A stretch of 64,000 nt of DNA, taken from Peronospora farinosa (lineage: Eukaryota > Oomycota > Peronosporomycetes > Peronosporales > Peronosporaceae). How positions within the stretch are numbered: the first letter of the stretch is position 1; each line of letters opens with the position of its first letter. Position numbers and translations under genes: made by a program. The stretch lies in contig CANTFK010000979.1 in assembly GCA_947646735.1 (NCBI GenBank), positions 124,001-188,000 of the forward strand. The letters are read 5' to 3'. The notes under the pieces are model-generated. The model was not told the origin of the DNA. It ran no database searches and worked only from the letters and a program-made list of their open reading frames with translations. Of this stretch, positions 36,301 to 48,300 are shown one piece after another.

Positions 36301-39300
36301 CACTTCCTCGGTCACTACAACCGTCTCAGTAGTCACTTCCGTCACCTCCGTGGTCTCGTCCTCGGTCGTGCCCGCAGTCGGCTTGCGCTTCGGCTTGCGG
36401 TTTTTCTTCGACTTGGGCTTCTTGCCCTCCTTCACATCGGTCTCGTCCACGGTTTCCTCGGTCGTCTCGGTGGTGGTCACCTCCGTCACTTCGATCACTT
36501 CCGTCGTCTCTTCGGGTTTCACTTCCGTGATATCGAACGTCTCGGTGGTCACTTCCGTCACCTCGGTCGTCTCCTCCGTAGTGGCTGGCACTTCCTCGGT
36601 CACTACAACCGTCTCAGTAGTCACTTCCGTCACCTCCGTGGTCTCGTCCTCGATCGTGCCCGCAGTCGGCTTGCGCTTCGGCTTGCGGTTTTTCTTCGAC
36701 TTGGGCTTCTTGCCCTCCTTCACATCGGTCTCGTCCACGGTCTCCTCGGTCGTCTCGGTGGTGGTCACTTCCGTCACTTCGATCACTTCCGTCGTCTCTT
36801 CGGGTTTCACTTCCGTGATATCGAACGTCTCAGTGGTGGTCACTTCCGTCACTTCGATCACTTCCGTCGTCTCTTCGGGTTTCACTTCCGTGATATCGCC
36901 CGTCTCGGTGGTCACTTCCGTCACCTCGGTCGTCTCCTCCGTAGTGGCTGGCACTTCCTCGGTCACTACAACCGTCTCAGTAGTCACTTCCGTCACCTCC
37001 GTGGTCTCGTCCTCGGTCGTGCCCGCAGTCGGCTTGCGCTTCGGCTTGCGGTTTTTCTTCGACTTGGGCTTCTTGCCCTCCTTCACATCGGTCTCGTCCA
37101 CGGTCTCCTCGGTCGTCTCGGTGGTGGTCACTTCCGTCACTTCGATCACTTCCGTCGTCTCTTCGGGTTTCACTTCCGTGATATCGAACGTCTCGGTGGT
37201 CACTTCCGTCACCTCCGTCGTCTCCTCCGTAGTGGCTGGCACTTCCTCGGTCACTACAACCGTCTCAGTAGTCACTTCCGTCACCTCCGTGGTCTCGTCC
37301 TCGGTCGTGCCCGCAGTCGGCTTGCGCTTCGGCTTGCGGTTTTTCTTCGACTTGGGCTTCTTGCCCTCCTTCACATCGGTCTCGTCCACGGTTTCCTCGG
37401 TCGTCTCGGTGGTGGTCACTTCCGTCACTTCGATCACTTCCGTCGTCTCTTCGGGTTTCACTTCCGTGATATCGAACGTCTCGGTGGTCACTTCCGTCAC
37501 CTCCGTCGTCTCCTCCGTAGTGGCTGGCACTTCCTCGGTCACTACAACCGTCTCAGTAGTCACTTCCGTCACCTCCGTGGTCTCGTCCTCGGTCGTGCCC
37601 GCAGTCGGCTTGCGCTTCGGCTTGCGGTTTTTCTTCGACTTGGGCTTCTTGCCCTCCTTCACATCGGTCTCGTCCACGGTTTCCTCGGTCGTCTCGGTGG
37701 TGGTCACCTCCGTCACTTCGATCACTTCCGTCGTCTCTTCGGGTTTCACTTCCGTGATATCGAACGTCTCGGTGGTCACTTCCGTCACCTCGGTCGTCTC
37801 CTCCGTAGTGGCTGGCACTTCCTCGGTCACTACAACCGTCTCAGTAGTCACTTCCGTCACCTCCGTGGTCTCGTCCTCGATCGTGCCCGCAGTCGGCTTG
37901 CGCTTCGGCTTGCGGTTTTTCTTCGACTTGGGCTTCTTGCCCTCCTTCACATCGGTCTCGTCCACGGTCTCCTCGGTCGTCTCGGTGGTGGTCACTTCCG
38001 TCACTTCGATCACTTCCGTCGTCTCTTCGGGTTTCACTTCCGTGATATCGAACGTCTCGGTGGTCACTTCCGTCACCTCCGTCGTCTCCTCCGTAGTGGC
38101 TGGCACTTCCTCGGTCACTACAACCGTCTCAGTAGTCACTTCCGTCACCTCCGTGGTCTCGTCCTCGATCGTGCCCGCAGTCGGCTTGCGCTTCGGCTTG
38201 CGGTTTTTCTTCGACTTGGGCTTCTTGCCCTCCTTCACATCGGTCTCGTCCACGGTTTCCTCGGTCGTCTCGGTGGTGGTCACCTCCGTCACTTCGATCA
38301 CTTCCGTCGTCTCTTCGGGTTTCACTTCCGTGATATCGAACGTCTCGGTGGTCACTTCCGTCACCTCCGTCGTCTCCTCCGTAGTGGCTGGCACTTCCTC
38401 GGTCACTACAACCGTCTCAGTAGTCACTTCCGTCACCTCCGTGGTCTCGTCCTCGATCGTGCCCGCAGTCGGCTTGCGCTTCGGCTTGCGGTTTTTCTTC
38501 GACTTGGGCTTCTTGCCCTCCTTCACATCGGTCTCGTCCACGGTTTCCTCGGTCGTCTCGGTGGTGGTCACTTCCGTCACTTCGATCACTTCCGTCGTCT
38601 CTTCGGGTTTCACTTCCGTGATATCGAACGTCTCGGTGGTCACTTCCGTCACCTCCGTCGTCTCCTCCGTAGTGGCTGGCACTTCCTCGGTCACTACAAC
38701 CGTCTCAGTAGTCACTTCCGTCACCTCCGTGGTCTCGTCCTCGATCGTGCCCGCAGTCGGCTTGCGCTTCGGCTTGCGGTTTTTCTTCGACTTGGGCTTC
38801 TTGCCCTCCTTCACATCGGTCTCGTCCACGGTTTCCTCGGTCGTCTCGGTGGTGGTCACTTCCGTCACTTCGATCACTTCCGTCGTCTCTTCGGGTTTCA
38901 CTTCCGTGATATCGAACGTCTCGGTGGTCACTTCCGTCACCTCCGTCGTCTCCTCCGTAGTGGCTGGCACTTCCTCGGTCACTACAACCGTCTCAGTAGT
39001 CACTTCCGTCACCTCCGTGGTCTCGTCCTCGGTCGTGCCCGCAGTCGGCTTGCGCTTCGGCTTGCGGTTTTTCTTCGACTTGGGCTTCTTGCCCTCCTTC
39101 ACATCGGTCTCGTCCACGGTCTCCTCGGTCGTCTCGGTGGTGGTCACTTCCGTCACTTCGATCACTTCCGTCGTCTCTTCGGGTTTCACTTCCGTGATAT
39201 CGAACGTCTCGGTGGTCACTTCCGTCACCTCCGTCGTCTCCTCCGTAGTGGCTGGCACTTCCTCGGTCACTACAACCGTCTCAGTAGTCACTTCCGTCAC

Positions 39301-42300
39301 CTCCGTGGTCTCGTCCTCGATCGTGCCCGCAGTCGGCTTGCGCTTCGGCTTGCGGTTTTTCTTCGACTTGGGCTTCTTGCCCTCCTTCACATCGGTCTCG
39401 TCCACGGTTTCCTCGGTCGTCTCGGTGGTGGTCACTTCCGTCACTTCGATCACTTCCGTCGTCTCTTCGGGTTTCACTTCCGTGATATCGAACGTCTCGG
39501 TGGTCACTTCCGTCACCTCCGTCGTCTCCTCCGTAGTGGCTGGCACTTCCTCGGTCACTACAACCGTCTCAGTAGTCACTTCCGTCACCTCCGTGGTCTC
39601 GTCCTCGGTCGTGCCCGCAGTCGGCTTGCGCTTCGGCTTGCGGTTTTTCTTCGACTTGGGCTTCTTGCCCTCCTTCACATCGGTCTCGTCCACGGTCTCC
39701 TCGGTCGTCTCGGTGGTGGTCACCTCCGTCACTTCGATCACTTCCGTCGTCTCTTCGGGTTTCACTTCCGTGATATCGAACGTCTCGGTGGTCACTTCCG
39801 TCACCTCCGTCGTCTCCTCCGTAGTGGCTGGCACTTCCTCGGTCACTACAACCGTCTCAGTAGTCACTTCCGTCACCTCCGTGGTCTCGTCCTCGGTCGT
39901 GCCCGCAGTCGGCTTGCGCTTCGGCTTGCGGTTTTTCTTCGACTTGGGCTTCTTGCCCTCCTTCACATCGGTCTCGTCCACGGTCTCCTCGGTCGTCTCG
40001 GTGGTGGTCACTTCCGTCACTTCGATCACTTCCGTCGTCTCTTCGGGTTTCACTTCCGTGATATCGAACGTCTCGGTGGTCACTTCCGTCACCTCCGTCG
40101 TCTCCTCCGTAGTAGCTGGCACTTCCTCGGTCACTACAACCGTCTCAGTAGTCACTTCCGTCACCTCCGTGGTCTCGTCCTCGATCGTGCCCGCAGTCGG
40201 CTTGCGCTTCGGCTTGCGGTTTTTCTTCGACTTGGGCTTCTTGCCCTCCTTCACATCGGTCTCGTCCACGGTCTCCTCGGTCGTCTCGGTGGTGGTCACT
40301 TCCGTCACTTCGATCACTTCCGTCGTCTCTTCGGGTTTCACTTCCGTGATATCGAACGTCTCGGTGGTCACTTCCGTCACCTCCGTCGTCTCCTCCGTAG
40401 TAGCTGGCACTTCCTCGGTCACTACAACCGTCTCAGTAGTCACTTCCGTCACCTCCGTGGTCTCGTCCTCGATCGTGCCCGCAGTCGGCTTGCGCTTCGG
40501 CTTGCGGTTTTTCTTCGACTTGGGCTTCTTGCCCTCCTTCACATCGGTCTCGTCCACGGTTTCCTCGGTCGTCTCGGTGGTGGTCACCTCCGTCACTTCG
40601 ATCACTTCCGTCGTCTCTTCGGGTTTCACTTCCGTGATATCGAACGTCTCGGTGGTCACTTCCGTCACCTCCGTCGTCTCCTCCGTAGTGGCTGGCACTT
40701 CCTCGGTCACTACAACCGTCTCAGTAGTCACTTCCGTCACCTCCGTGGTCTCGTCCTCGATCGTGCCCGCAGTCGGCTTGCGCTTCGGCTTGCGGTTTTT
40801 CTTCGACTTGGGCTTCTTGCCCTCCTTCACATCGGTCTCGTCCACGGTTTCCTCGGTCGTCTCGGTGGTGGTCACTTCCGTCACTTCGATCACTTCCGTC
40901 GTCTCTTCGGGTTTCACTTCCGTGATATCGAACGTCTCGGTGGTCACTTCCGTCACCTCCGTCGTCTCCTCCGTAGTGGCTGGCACTTCCTCGGTCACTA
41001 CAACCGTCTCAGTAGTCACTTCCGTCACCTCCGTGGTCTCGTCCTCGATCGTGCCCGCAGTCGGCTTGCGCTTCGGCTTGCGGTTTTTCTTCGACTTGGG
41101 CTTCTTGCCCTCCTTCACATCGGTCTCGTCCACGGTCTCCTCGGTCGTCTCGGTGGTGGTCACCTCCGTCACTTCGATCACTTCCGTCGTCTCTTCGGGT
41201 TTCACTTCCGTGATATCGAACGTCTCGGTGGTCACTTCCGTCACCTCCGTCGTCTCCTCCGTAGTGGCTGGCACTTCCTCGGTCACTACAACCGTCTCAG
41301 TAGTCACTTCCGTCACCTCCGTGGTCTCGTCCTCGATCGTGCCCGCAGTCGGCTTGCGCTTCGGCTTGCGGTTTTTCTTCGACTTGGGCTTCTTGCCCTC
41401 CTTCACATCGGTCTCGTCCACGGTTTCCTCGGTCGTCTCGGTGGTGGTCACTTCCGTCACTTCGATCACTTCCGTCGTCTCTTCGGGTTTCACTTCCGTG
41501 ATATCGAACGTCTCGGTGGTCACTTCCGTCACCTCCGTCGTCTCCTCCGTAGTGGCTGGCACTTCCTCGGTCACTACAACCGTCTCAGTAGTCACTTCCG
41601 TCACCTCCGTGGTCTCGTCCTCGATCGTGCCCGCAGTCGGCTTGCGCTTCGGCTTGCGGTTTTTCTTCGACTTGGGCTTCTTGCCCTCCTTCACATCGGT
41701 CTCGTCCACGGTTTCCTCGGTCGTCTCGGTGGTGGTCACTTCCGTCACTTCGATCACTTCCGTCGTCTCTTCGGGTTTCACTTCCGTGATATCGAACGTC
41801 TCGGTGGTCACTTCCGTCACCTCCGTCGTCTCCTCCGTAGTAGCTGGCACTTCCTCGGTCACTACAACCGTCTCAGTAGTCACTTCCGTCACCTCCGTGG
41901 TCTCGTCCTCGATCGTGCCCGCAGTCGGCTTGCGCTTCGGCTTGCGGTTTTTCTTCGACTTGGGCTTCTTGCCCTCCTTCACATCGGTCTCGTCCACGGT
42001 CTCCTCGGTCGTCTCGGTGGTGGTCACTTCCGTCACTTCGATCACTTCCGTCGTCTCTTCGGGTTTCACTTCCGTGATATCGAACGTCTCGGTGGTCACT
42101 TCCGTCACCTCCGTCGTCTCCTCCGTAGTGGCTGGCACTTCCTCGGTCACTACAACCGTCTCAGTAGTCACTTCCGTCACCTCCGTGGTCTCGTCCTCGG
42201 TCGTGCCCGCAGTCGGCTTGCGCTTCGGCTTGCGGTTTTTCTTCGACTTGGGCTTCTTGCCCTCCTTCACATCGGTCTCGTCCACGGTCTCCTCGGTCGT

Positions 42301-45300
42301 CTCGGTGGTGGTCACCTCCGTCACTTCGATCACTTCCGTCGTCTCTTCGGGTTTCACTTCCGTGATATCGAACGTCTCGGTGGTCACTTCCGTCACCTCC
42401 GTCGTCTCCTCCGTAGTAGCTGGCACTTCCTCGGTCACTACAACCGTCTCAGTAGTCACTTCCGTCACCTCCGTGGTCTCGTCCTCGATCGTGCCCGCAG
42501 TCGGCTTGCGCTTCGGCTTGCGGTTTTTCTTCGACTTGGGCTTCTTGCCCTCCTTCACATCGGTCTCGTCCACGGTCTCCTCGGTCGTCTCGGTGGTGGT
42601 CACTTCCGTCACTTCGATCACTTCCGTCGTCTCTTCGGGTTTCACTTCCGTGATATCGAACGTCTCGGTGGTCACTTCCGTCACCTCCGTCGTCTCCTCC
42701 GTAGTGGCTGGCACTTCCTCGGTCACTACAACCGTCTCAGTAGTCACTTCCGTCACCTCCGTGGTCTCGTCCTCGATCGTGCCCGCAGTCGGCTTGCGCT
42801 TCGGCTTGCGGTTTTTCTTCGACTTGGGCTTCTTGCCCTCCTTCACATCGGTCTCGTCCACGGTTTCCTCGGTCGTCTCGGTGGTGGTCACCTCCGTCAC
42901 TTCGATCACTTCCGTCGTCTCTTCGGGTTTCACTTCCGTGATATCGAACGTCTCGGTGGTCACTTCCGTCACCTCCGTCGTCTCCTCCGTAGTAGCTGGC
43001 ACTTCCTCGGTCACTACAACCGTCTCAGTAGTCACTTCCGTCACCTCCGTGGTCTCGTCCTCGATCGTGCCCGCAGTCGGCTTGCGCTTCGGCTTGCGGT
43101 TTTTCTTCGACTTGGGCTTCTTGCCCTCCTTCACATCGGTCTCGTCCACGGTTTCCTCGGTCGTCTCGGTGGTGGTCACCTCCGTCACTTCGATCACTTC
43201 CGTCGTCTCTTCGGGTTTCACTTCCGTGATATCGAACGTCTCGGTGGTCACTTCCGTCACCTCCGTCGTCTCCTCCGTAGTGGCTGGCACTTCCTCGGTC
43301 ACTACAACCGTCTCAGTAGTCACTTCCGTCACCTCCGTGGTCTCGTCCTCGATCGTGCCCGCAGTCGGCTTGCGCTTCGGCTTGCGGTTTTTCTTCGACT
43401 TGGGCTTCTTGCCCTCCTTCACATCGGTCTCGTCCACGGTCTCCTCGGTCGTCTCGGTGGTGGTCACTTCCGTCACTTCGATCACTTCCGTCGTCTCTTC
43501 GGGTTTCACTTCCGTGATATCGAACGTCTCGGTGGTCACTTCCGTCACCTCCGTCGTCTCCTCCGTAGTGGCTGGCACTTCCTCGGTCACTACAACCGTC
43601 TCAGTAGTCACTTCCGTCACCTCCGTGGTCTCGTCCTCGATCGTGCCCGCAGTCGGCTTGCGCTTCGGCTTGCGGTTTTTCTTCGACTTGGGCTTCTTGC
43701 CCTCCTTCACATCGGTCTCGTCCACGGTTTCCTCGGTCGTCTCGGTGGTGGTCACCTCCGTCACTTCGATCACTTCCGTCGTCTCTTCGGGTTTCACTTC
43801 CGTGATATCGAACGTCTCGGTGGTCACTTCCGTCACCTCCGTCGTCTCCTCCGTAGTAGCTGGCACTTCCTCGGTCACTACAACCGTCTCAGTAGTCACT
43901 TCCGTCACCTCCGTGGTCTCGTCCTCGATCGTGCCCGCAGTCGGCTTGCGCTTCGGCTTGCGGTTTTTCTTCGACTTGGGCTTCTTGCCCTCCTTCACAT
44001 CGGTCTCGTCCACGGTTTCCTCGGTCGTCTCGGTGGTGGTCACTTCCGTCACTTCGATCACTTCCGTCGTCTCTTCGGGTTTCACTTCCGTGATATCGAA
44101 CGTCTCGGTGGTCACTTCCGTCACCTCCGTCGTCTCCTCCGTAGTGGCTGGCACTTCCTCGGTCACTACAACCGTCTCAGTAGTCACTTCCGTCACCTCC
44201 GTGGTCTCGTCCTCGATCGTGCCCGCAGTCGGCTTGCGCTTCGGCTTGCGGTTTTTCTTCGACTTGGGCTTCTTGCCCTCCTTCACATCGGTCTCGTCCA
44301 CGGTTTCCTCGGTCGTCTCGGTGGTGGTCACCTCCGTCACTTCGATCACTTCCGTCGTCTCTTCGGGTTTCACTTCCGTGATATCGAACGTCTCGGTGGT
44401 CACTTCCGTCACCTCCGTCGTCTCCTCCGTAGTAGCTGGCACTTCCTCGGTCACTACAACCGTCTCAGTAGTCACTTCCGTCACCTCCGTGGTCTCGTCC
44501 TCGATCGTGCCCGCAGTCGGCTTGCGCTTCGGCTTGCGGTTTTTCTTCGACTTGGGCTTCTTGCCCTCCTTCACATCGGTCTCGTCCACGGTCTCCTCGG
44601 TCGTCTCGGTGGTGGTCACTTCCGTCACTTCGATCACTTCCGTCGTCTCTTCGGGTTTCACTTCCGTGATATCGAACGTCTCGGTGGTCACTTCCGTCAC
44701 CTCCGTCGTCTCCTCCGTAGTAGCTGGCACTTCCTCGGTCACTACAACCGTCTCAGTAGTCACTTCCGTCACCTCCGTGGTCTCGTCCTCGATCGTGCCC
44801 GCAGTCGGCTTGCGCTTCGGCTTGCGGTTTTTCTTCGACTTGGGCTTCTTGCCCTCCTTCACATCGGTCTCGTCCACGGTCTCCTCGGTCGTCTCGGTGG
44901 TGGTCACTTCCGTCACTTCGATCACTTCCGTCGTCTCTTCGGGTTTCACTTCCGTGATATCGAACGTCTCGGTGGTCACTTCCGTCACCTCGGTCGTCTC
45001 CTCCGTAGTGGCTGGCACTTCCTCGGTCACTACAACCGTCTCAGTAGTCACTTCCGTCACCTCCGTGGTCTCGTCCTCGATCGTGCCCGCAGTCGGCTTG
45101 CGCTTCGGCTTGCGGTTTTTCTTCGACTTGGGCTTCTTGCCCTCCTTCACATCGGTCTCGTCCACGGTTTCCTCGGTCGTCTCGGTGGTGGTCACTTCCG
45201 TCACTTCGATCACTTCCGTCGTCTCTTCGGGTTTCACTTCCGTGATATCGAACGTCTCGGTGGTCACTTCCGTCACCTCCGTCGTCTCCTCCGTAGTGGC

Positions 45301-48300
45301 TGGCACTTCCTCGGTCACTACAACCGTCTCAGTAGTCACTTCCGTCACCTCCGTGGTCTCGTCCTCGATCGTGCCCGCAGTCGGCTTGCGCTTCGGCTTG
45401 CGGTTTTTCTTCGACTTGGGCTTCTTGCCCTCCTTCACATCGGTCTCGTCCACGGTCTCCTCGGTCGTCTCGGTGGTGGTCACTTCCGTCACTTCGATCA
45501 CTTCCGTCGTCTCTTCGGGTTTCACTTCCGTGATATCGAACGTCTCGGTGGTCACTTCCGTCACCTCCGTCGTCTCCTCCGTAGTAGCTGGCACTTCCTC
45601 GGTCACTACAACCGTCTCAGTAGTCACTTCCGTCACCTCCGTGGTCTCGTCCTCGATCGTGCCCGCAGTCGGCTTGCGCTTCGGCTTGCGGTTTTTCTTC
45701 GACTTGGGCTTCTTGCCCTCCTTCACATCGGTCTCGTCCACGGTCTCCTCGGTCGTCTCGGTGGTGGTCACTTCCGTCACTTCGATCACTTCCGTCGTCT
45801 CTTCGGGTTTCACTTCCGTGATATCGAACGTCTCGGTGGTCACTTCCGTCACCTCCGTCGTCTCCTCCGTAGTGGCTGGCACTTCCTCGGTCACTACAAC
45901 CGTCTCAGTAGTCACTTCCGTCACCTCCGTGGTCTCGTCCTCGGTCGTGCCCGCAGTCGGCTTGCGCTTCGGCTTGCGGTTTTTCTTCGACTTGGGCTTC
46001 TTGCCCTCCTTCACATCGGTCTCGTCCACGGTCTCCTCGGTCGTCTCGGTGGTGGTCACCTCCGTCACTTCGATCACTTCCGTCGTCTCTTCGGGTTTCA
46101 CTTCCGTGATATCGAACGTCTCGGTGGTCACTTCCGTCACCTCCGTCGTCTCCTCCGTAGTAGCTGGCACTTCCTCGGTCACTACAACCGTCTCAGTAGT
46201 CACTTCCGTCACCTCCGTGGTCTCGTCCTCGATCGTGCCCGCAGTCGGCTTGCGCTTCGGCTTGCGGTTTTTCTTCGACTTGGGCTTCTTGCCCTCCTTC
46301 ACATCGGTCTCGTCCACGGTCTCCTCGGTCGTCTCGGTGGTGGTCACCTCCGTCACTTCGATCACTTCCGTCGTCTCTTCGGGTTTCACTTCCGTGATAT
46401 CGAACGTCTCGGTGGTCACTTCCGTCACCTCCGTCGTCTCCTCCGTAGTAGCTGGCACTTCCTCGGTCACTACAACCGTCTCAGTAGTCACTTCCGTCAC
46501 CTCCGTGGTCTCGTCCTCGATCGTGCCCGCAGTCGGCTTGCGCTTCGGCTTGCGGTTTTTCTTCGACTTGGGCTTCTTGCCCTCCTTCACATCGGTCTCG
46601 TCCACGGTTTCCTCGGTCGTCTCGGTGGTGGTCACCTCCGTCACTTCGATCACTTCCGTCGTCTCTTCGGGTTTCACTTCCGTGATATCGAACGTCTCGG
46701 TGGTCACTTCCGTCACCTCCGTCGTCTCCTCCGTAGTAGCTGGCACTTCCTCGGTCACTACAACCGTCTCAGTAGTCACTTCCGTCACCTCCGTGGTCTC
46801 GTCCTCGATCGTGCCCGCAGTCGGCTTGCGCTTCGGCTTGCGGTTTTTCTTCGACTTGGGCTTCTTGCCCTCCTTCACATCGGTCTCGTCCACGGTTTCC
46901 TCGGTCGTCTCGGTGGTGGTCACCTCCGTCACTTCGATCACTTCCGTCGTCTTTTCGGGTTTCACTTCCGTGATATCGAACGTCTCGGTGGTCACTTCCG
47001 TCACTTCCGTCACCTCCGTCGTCTCCTCCGTAGTAGCTGGCACTTCCTCGGTCACTACAACCGTCTCAGTAGTCACTTCCGTCACCTCCGTGGTCTCGTC
47101 CTCGGTCGTGCCCGCAGTCGGCTTGCGCTTCGGCTTGCGGTTTTTCTTCGACTTGGGCTTCTTGCCCTCCTTCACATCGGTCTCGTCCACGGTTTCCTCG
47201 GTCGTCTCGGTGGTGGTCACCTCCGTCACTTCGATCACTTCCGTCGTCTCTTCGGGTTTCACTTCCGTGATATCGAACGTCTCGGTGGTCACTTCCGTCA
47301 CCTCCGTCGTCTCCTCCGTAGTAGCTGGCACTTCCTCGGTCACTACAACCGTCTCAGTAGTCACTTCCGTCACCTCCGTGGTCTCGTCCTCGGTCGTGCC
47401 CGCAGTCGGCTTGCGCTTCGGCTTGCGGTTTTTCTTCGACTTGGGCTTCTTGCCCTCCTTCACATCGGTCTCGTCCACGGTCTCCTCGGTCGTCTCTTCC
47501 CTTCCTCTCTTCCCCCGGTCGCGTGGGGGGTGGTCGGGGGCGCCGCCTTGGTCCCGATGCTCCCCCCCCCCCCCTCGGAGCGGAACACCCCCGTCTTCAC
47601 TGTCTCGCCCGGCGTTGCGCCAGCTTCCTCCGTTGAGCTGATCGCGGTCATGCCCGCGGTCGAAGCGACGTCCGACGTCATCACATCCATCTCGGTGGCC
47701 GTCTCTGTCGTCGTCTCCACTGTCGTGCTCGTAGCACCTCCCTTCGTCTCCGTCTCTGTCGCCGTCTCCACCTCGATCGTCGTCACGAGCTCACCGGCGG
47801 GGGACGTCTCGGTACGCGTCGTCGTGCGCACAGTCTTGGTCACGATGCTGCCGTCAGCTTCCTCGGAGCGGAACACCTCCGTCTTCACTGTCTCGCCCGG
47901 CGTTGCGCCAGCTTCCTCCGTTGAGCTGATCGCGGTCATGCCCGCGGTCGAAGCGACGTCCGACGTCATCACATCCATCTCGGTGGCCGTCTCTGTCGTC
48001 GTCTCCACTGTCGTGCTCGTAGCACCTCCCTTCGTCTCCGTCTCTGTCGCCGTCTCCACCTCGATCGTCGTCACGAGCTCACCGGCGGGGGACGTCTCGG
48101 TACGCGTCGTCGTGCGCACAGTCTTGGTCACGATGCTGCCGTCAGCTTCCTCGGAGCGGAACACCTCCGTCTTCACTGTCTCGCCCGGCGTTGCGCCAGC
48201 TTCCTCCGTTGAGCTGATCGCGGTCATGCCCGCGGTCGAAGCGACGTCCGACGTCATCACATCCATCTCGGTGGCCGTCTCTGTCGTCGTCTCCACTGTC

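Noticed and set aside
16600..47495. The array as a CRISPR or a centromeric satellite
   Set aside because: Units are 288-300 bp, contiguous without spacers, and keep a protein-coding register with mainly silent or conservative changes. Unique coding ends are in the same orientation.
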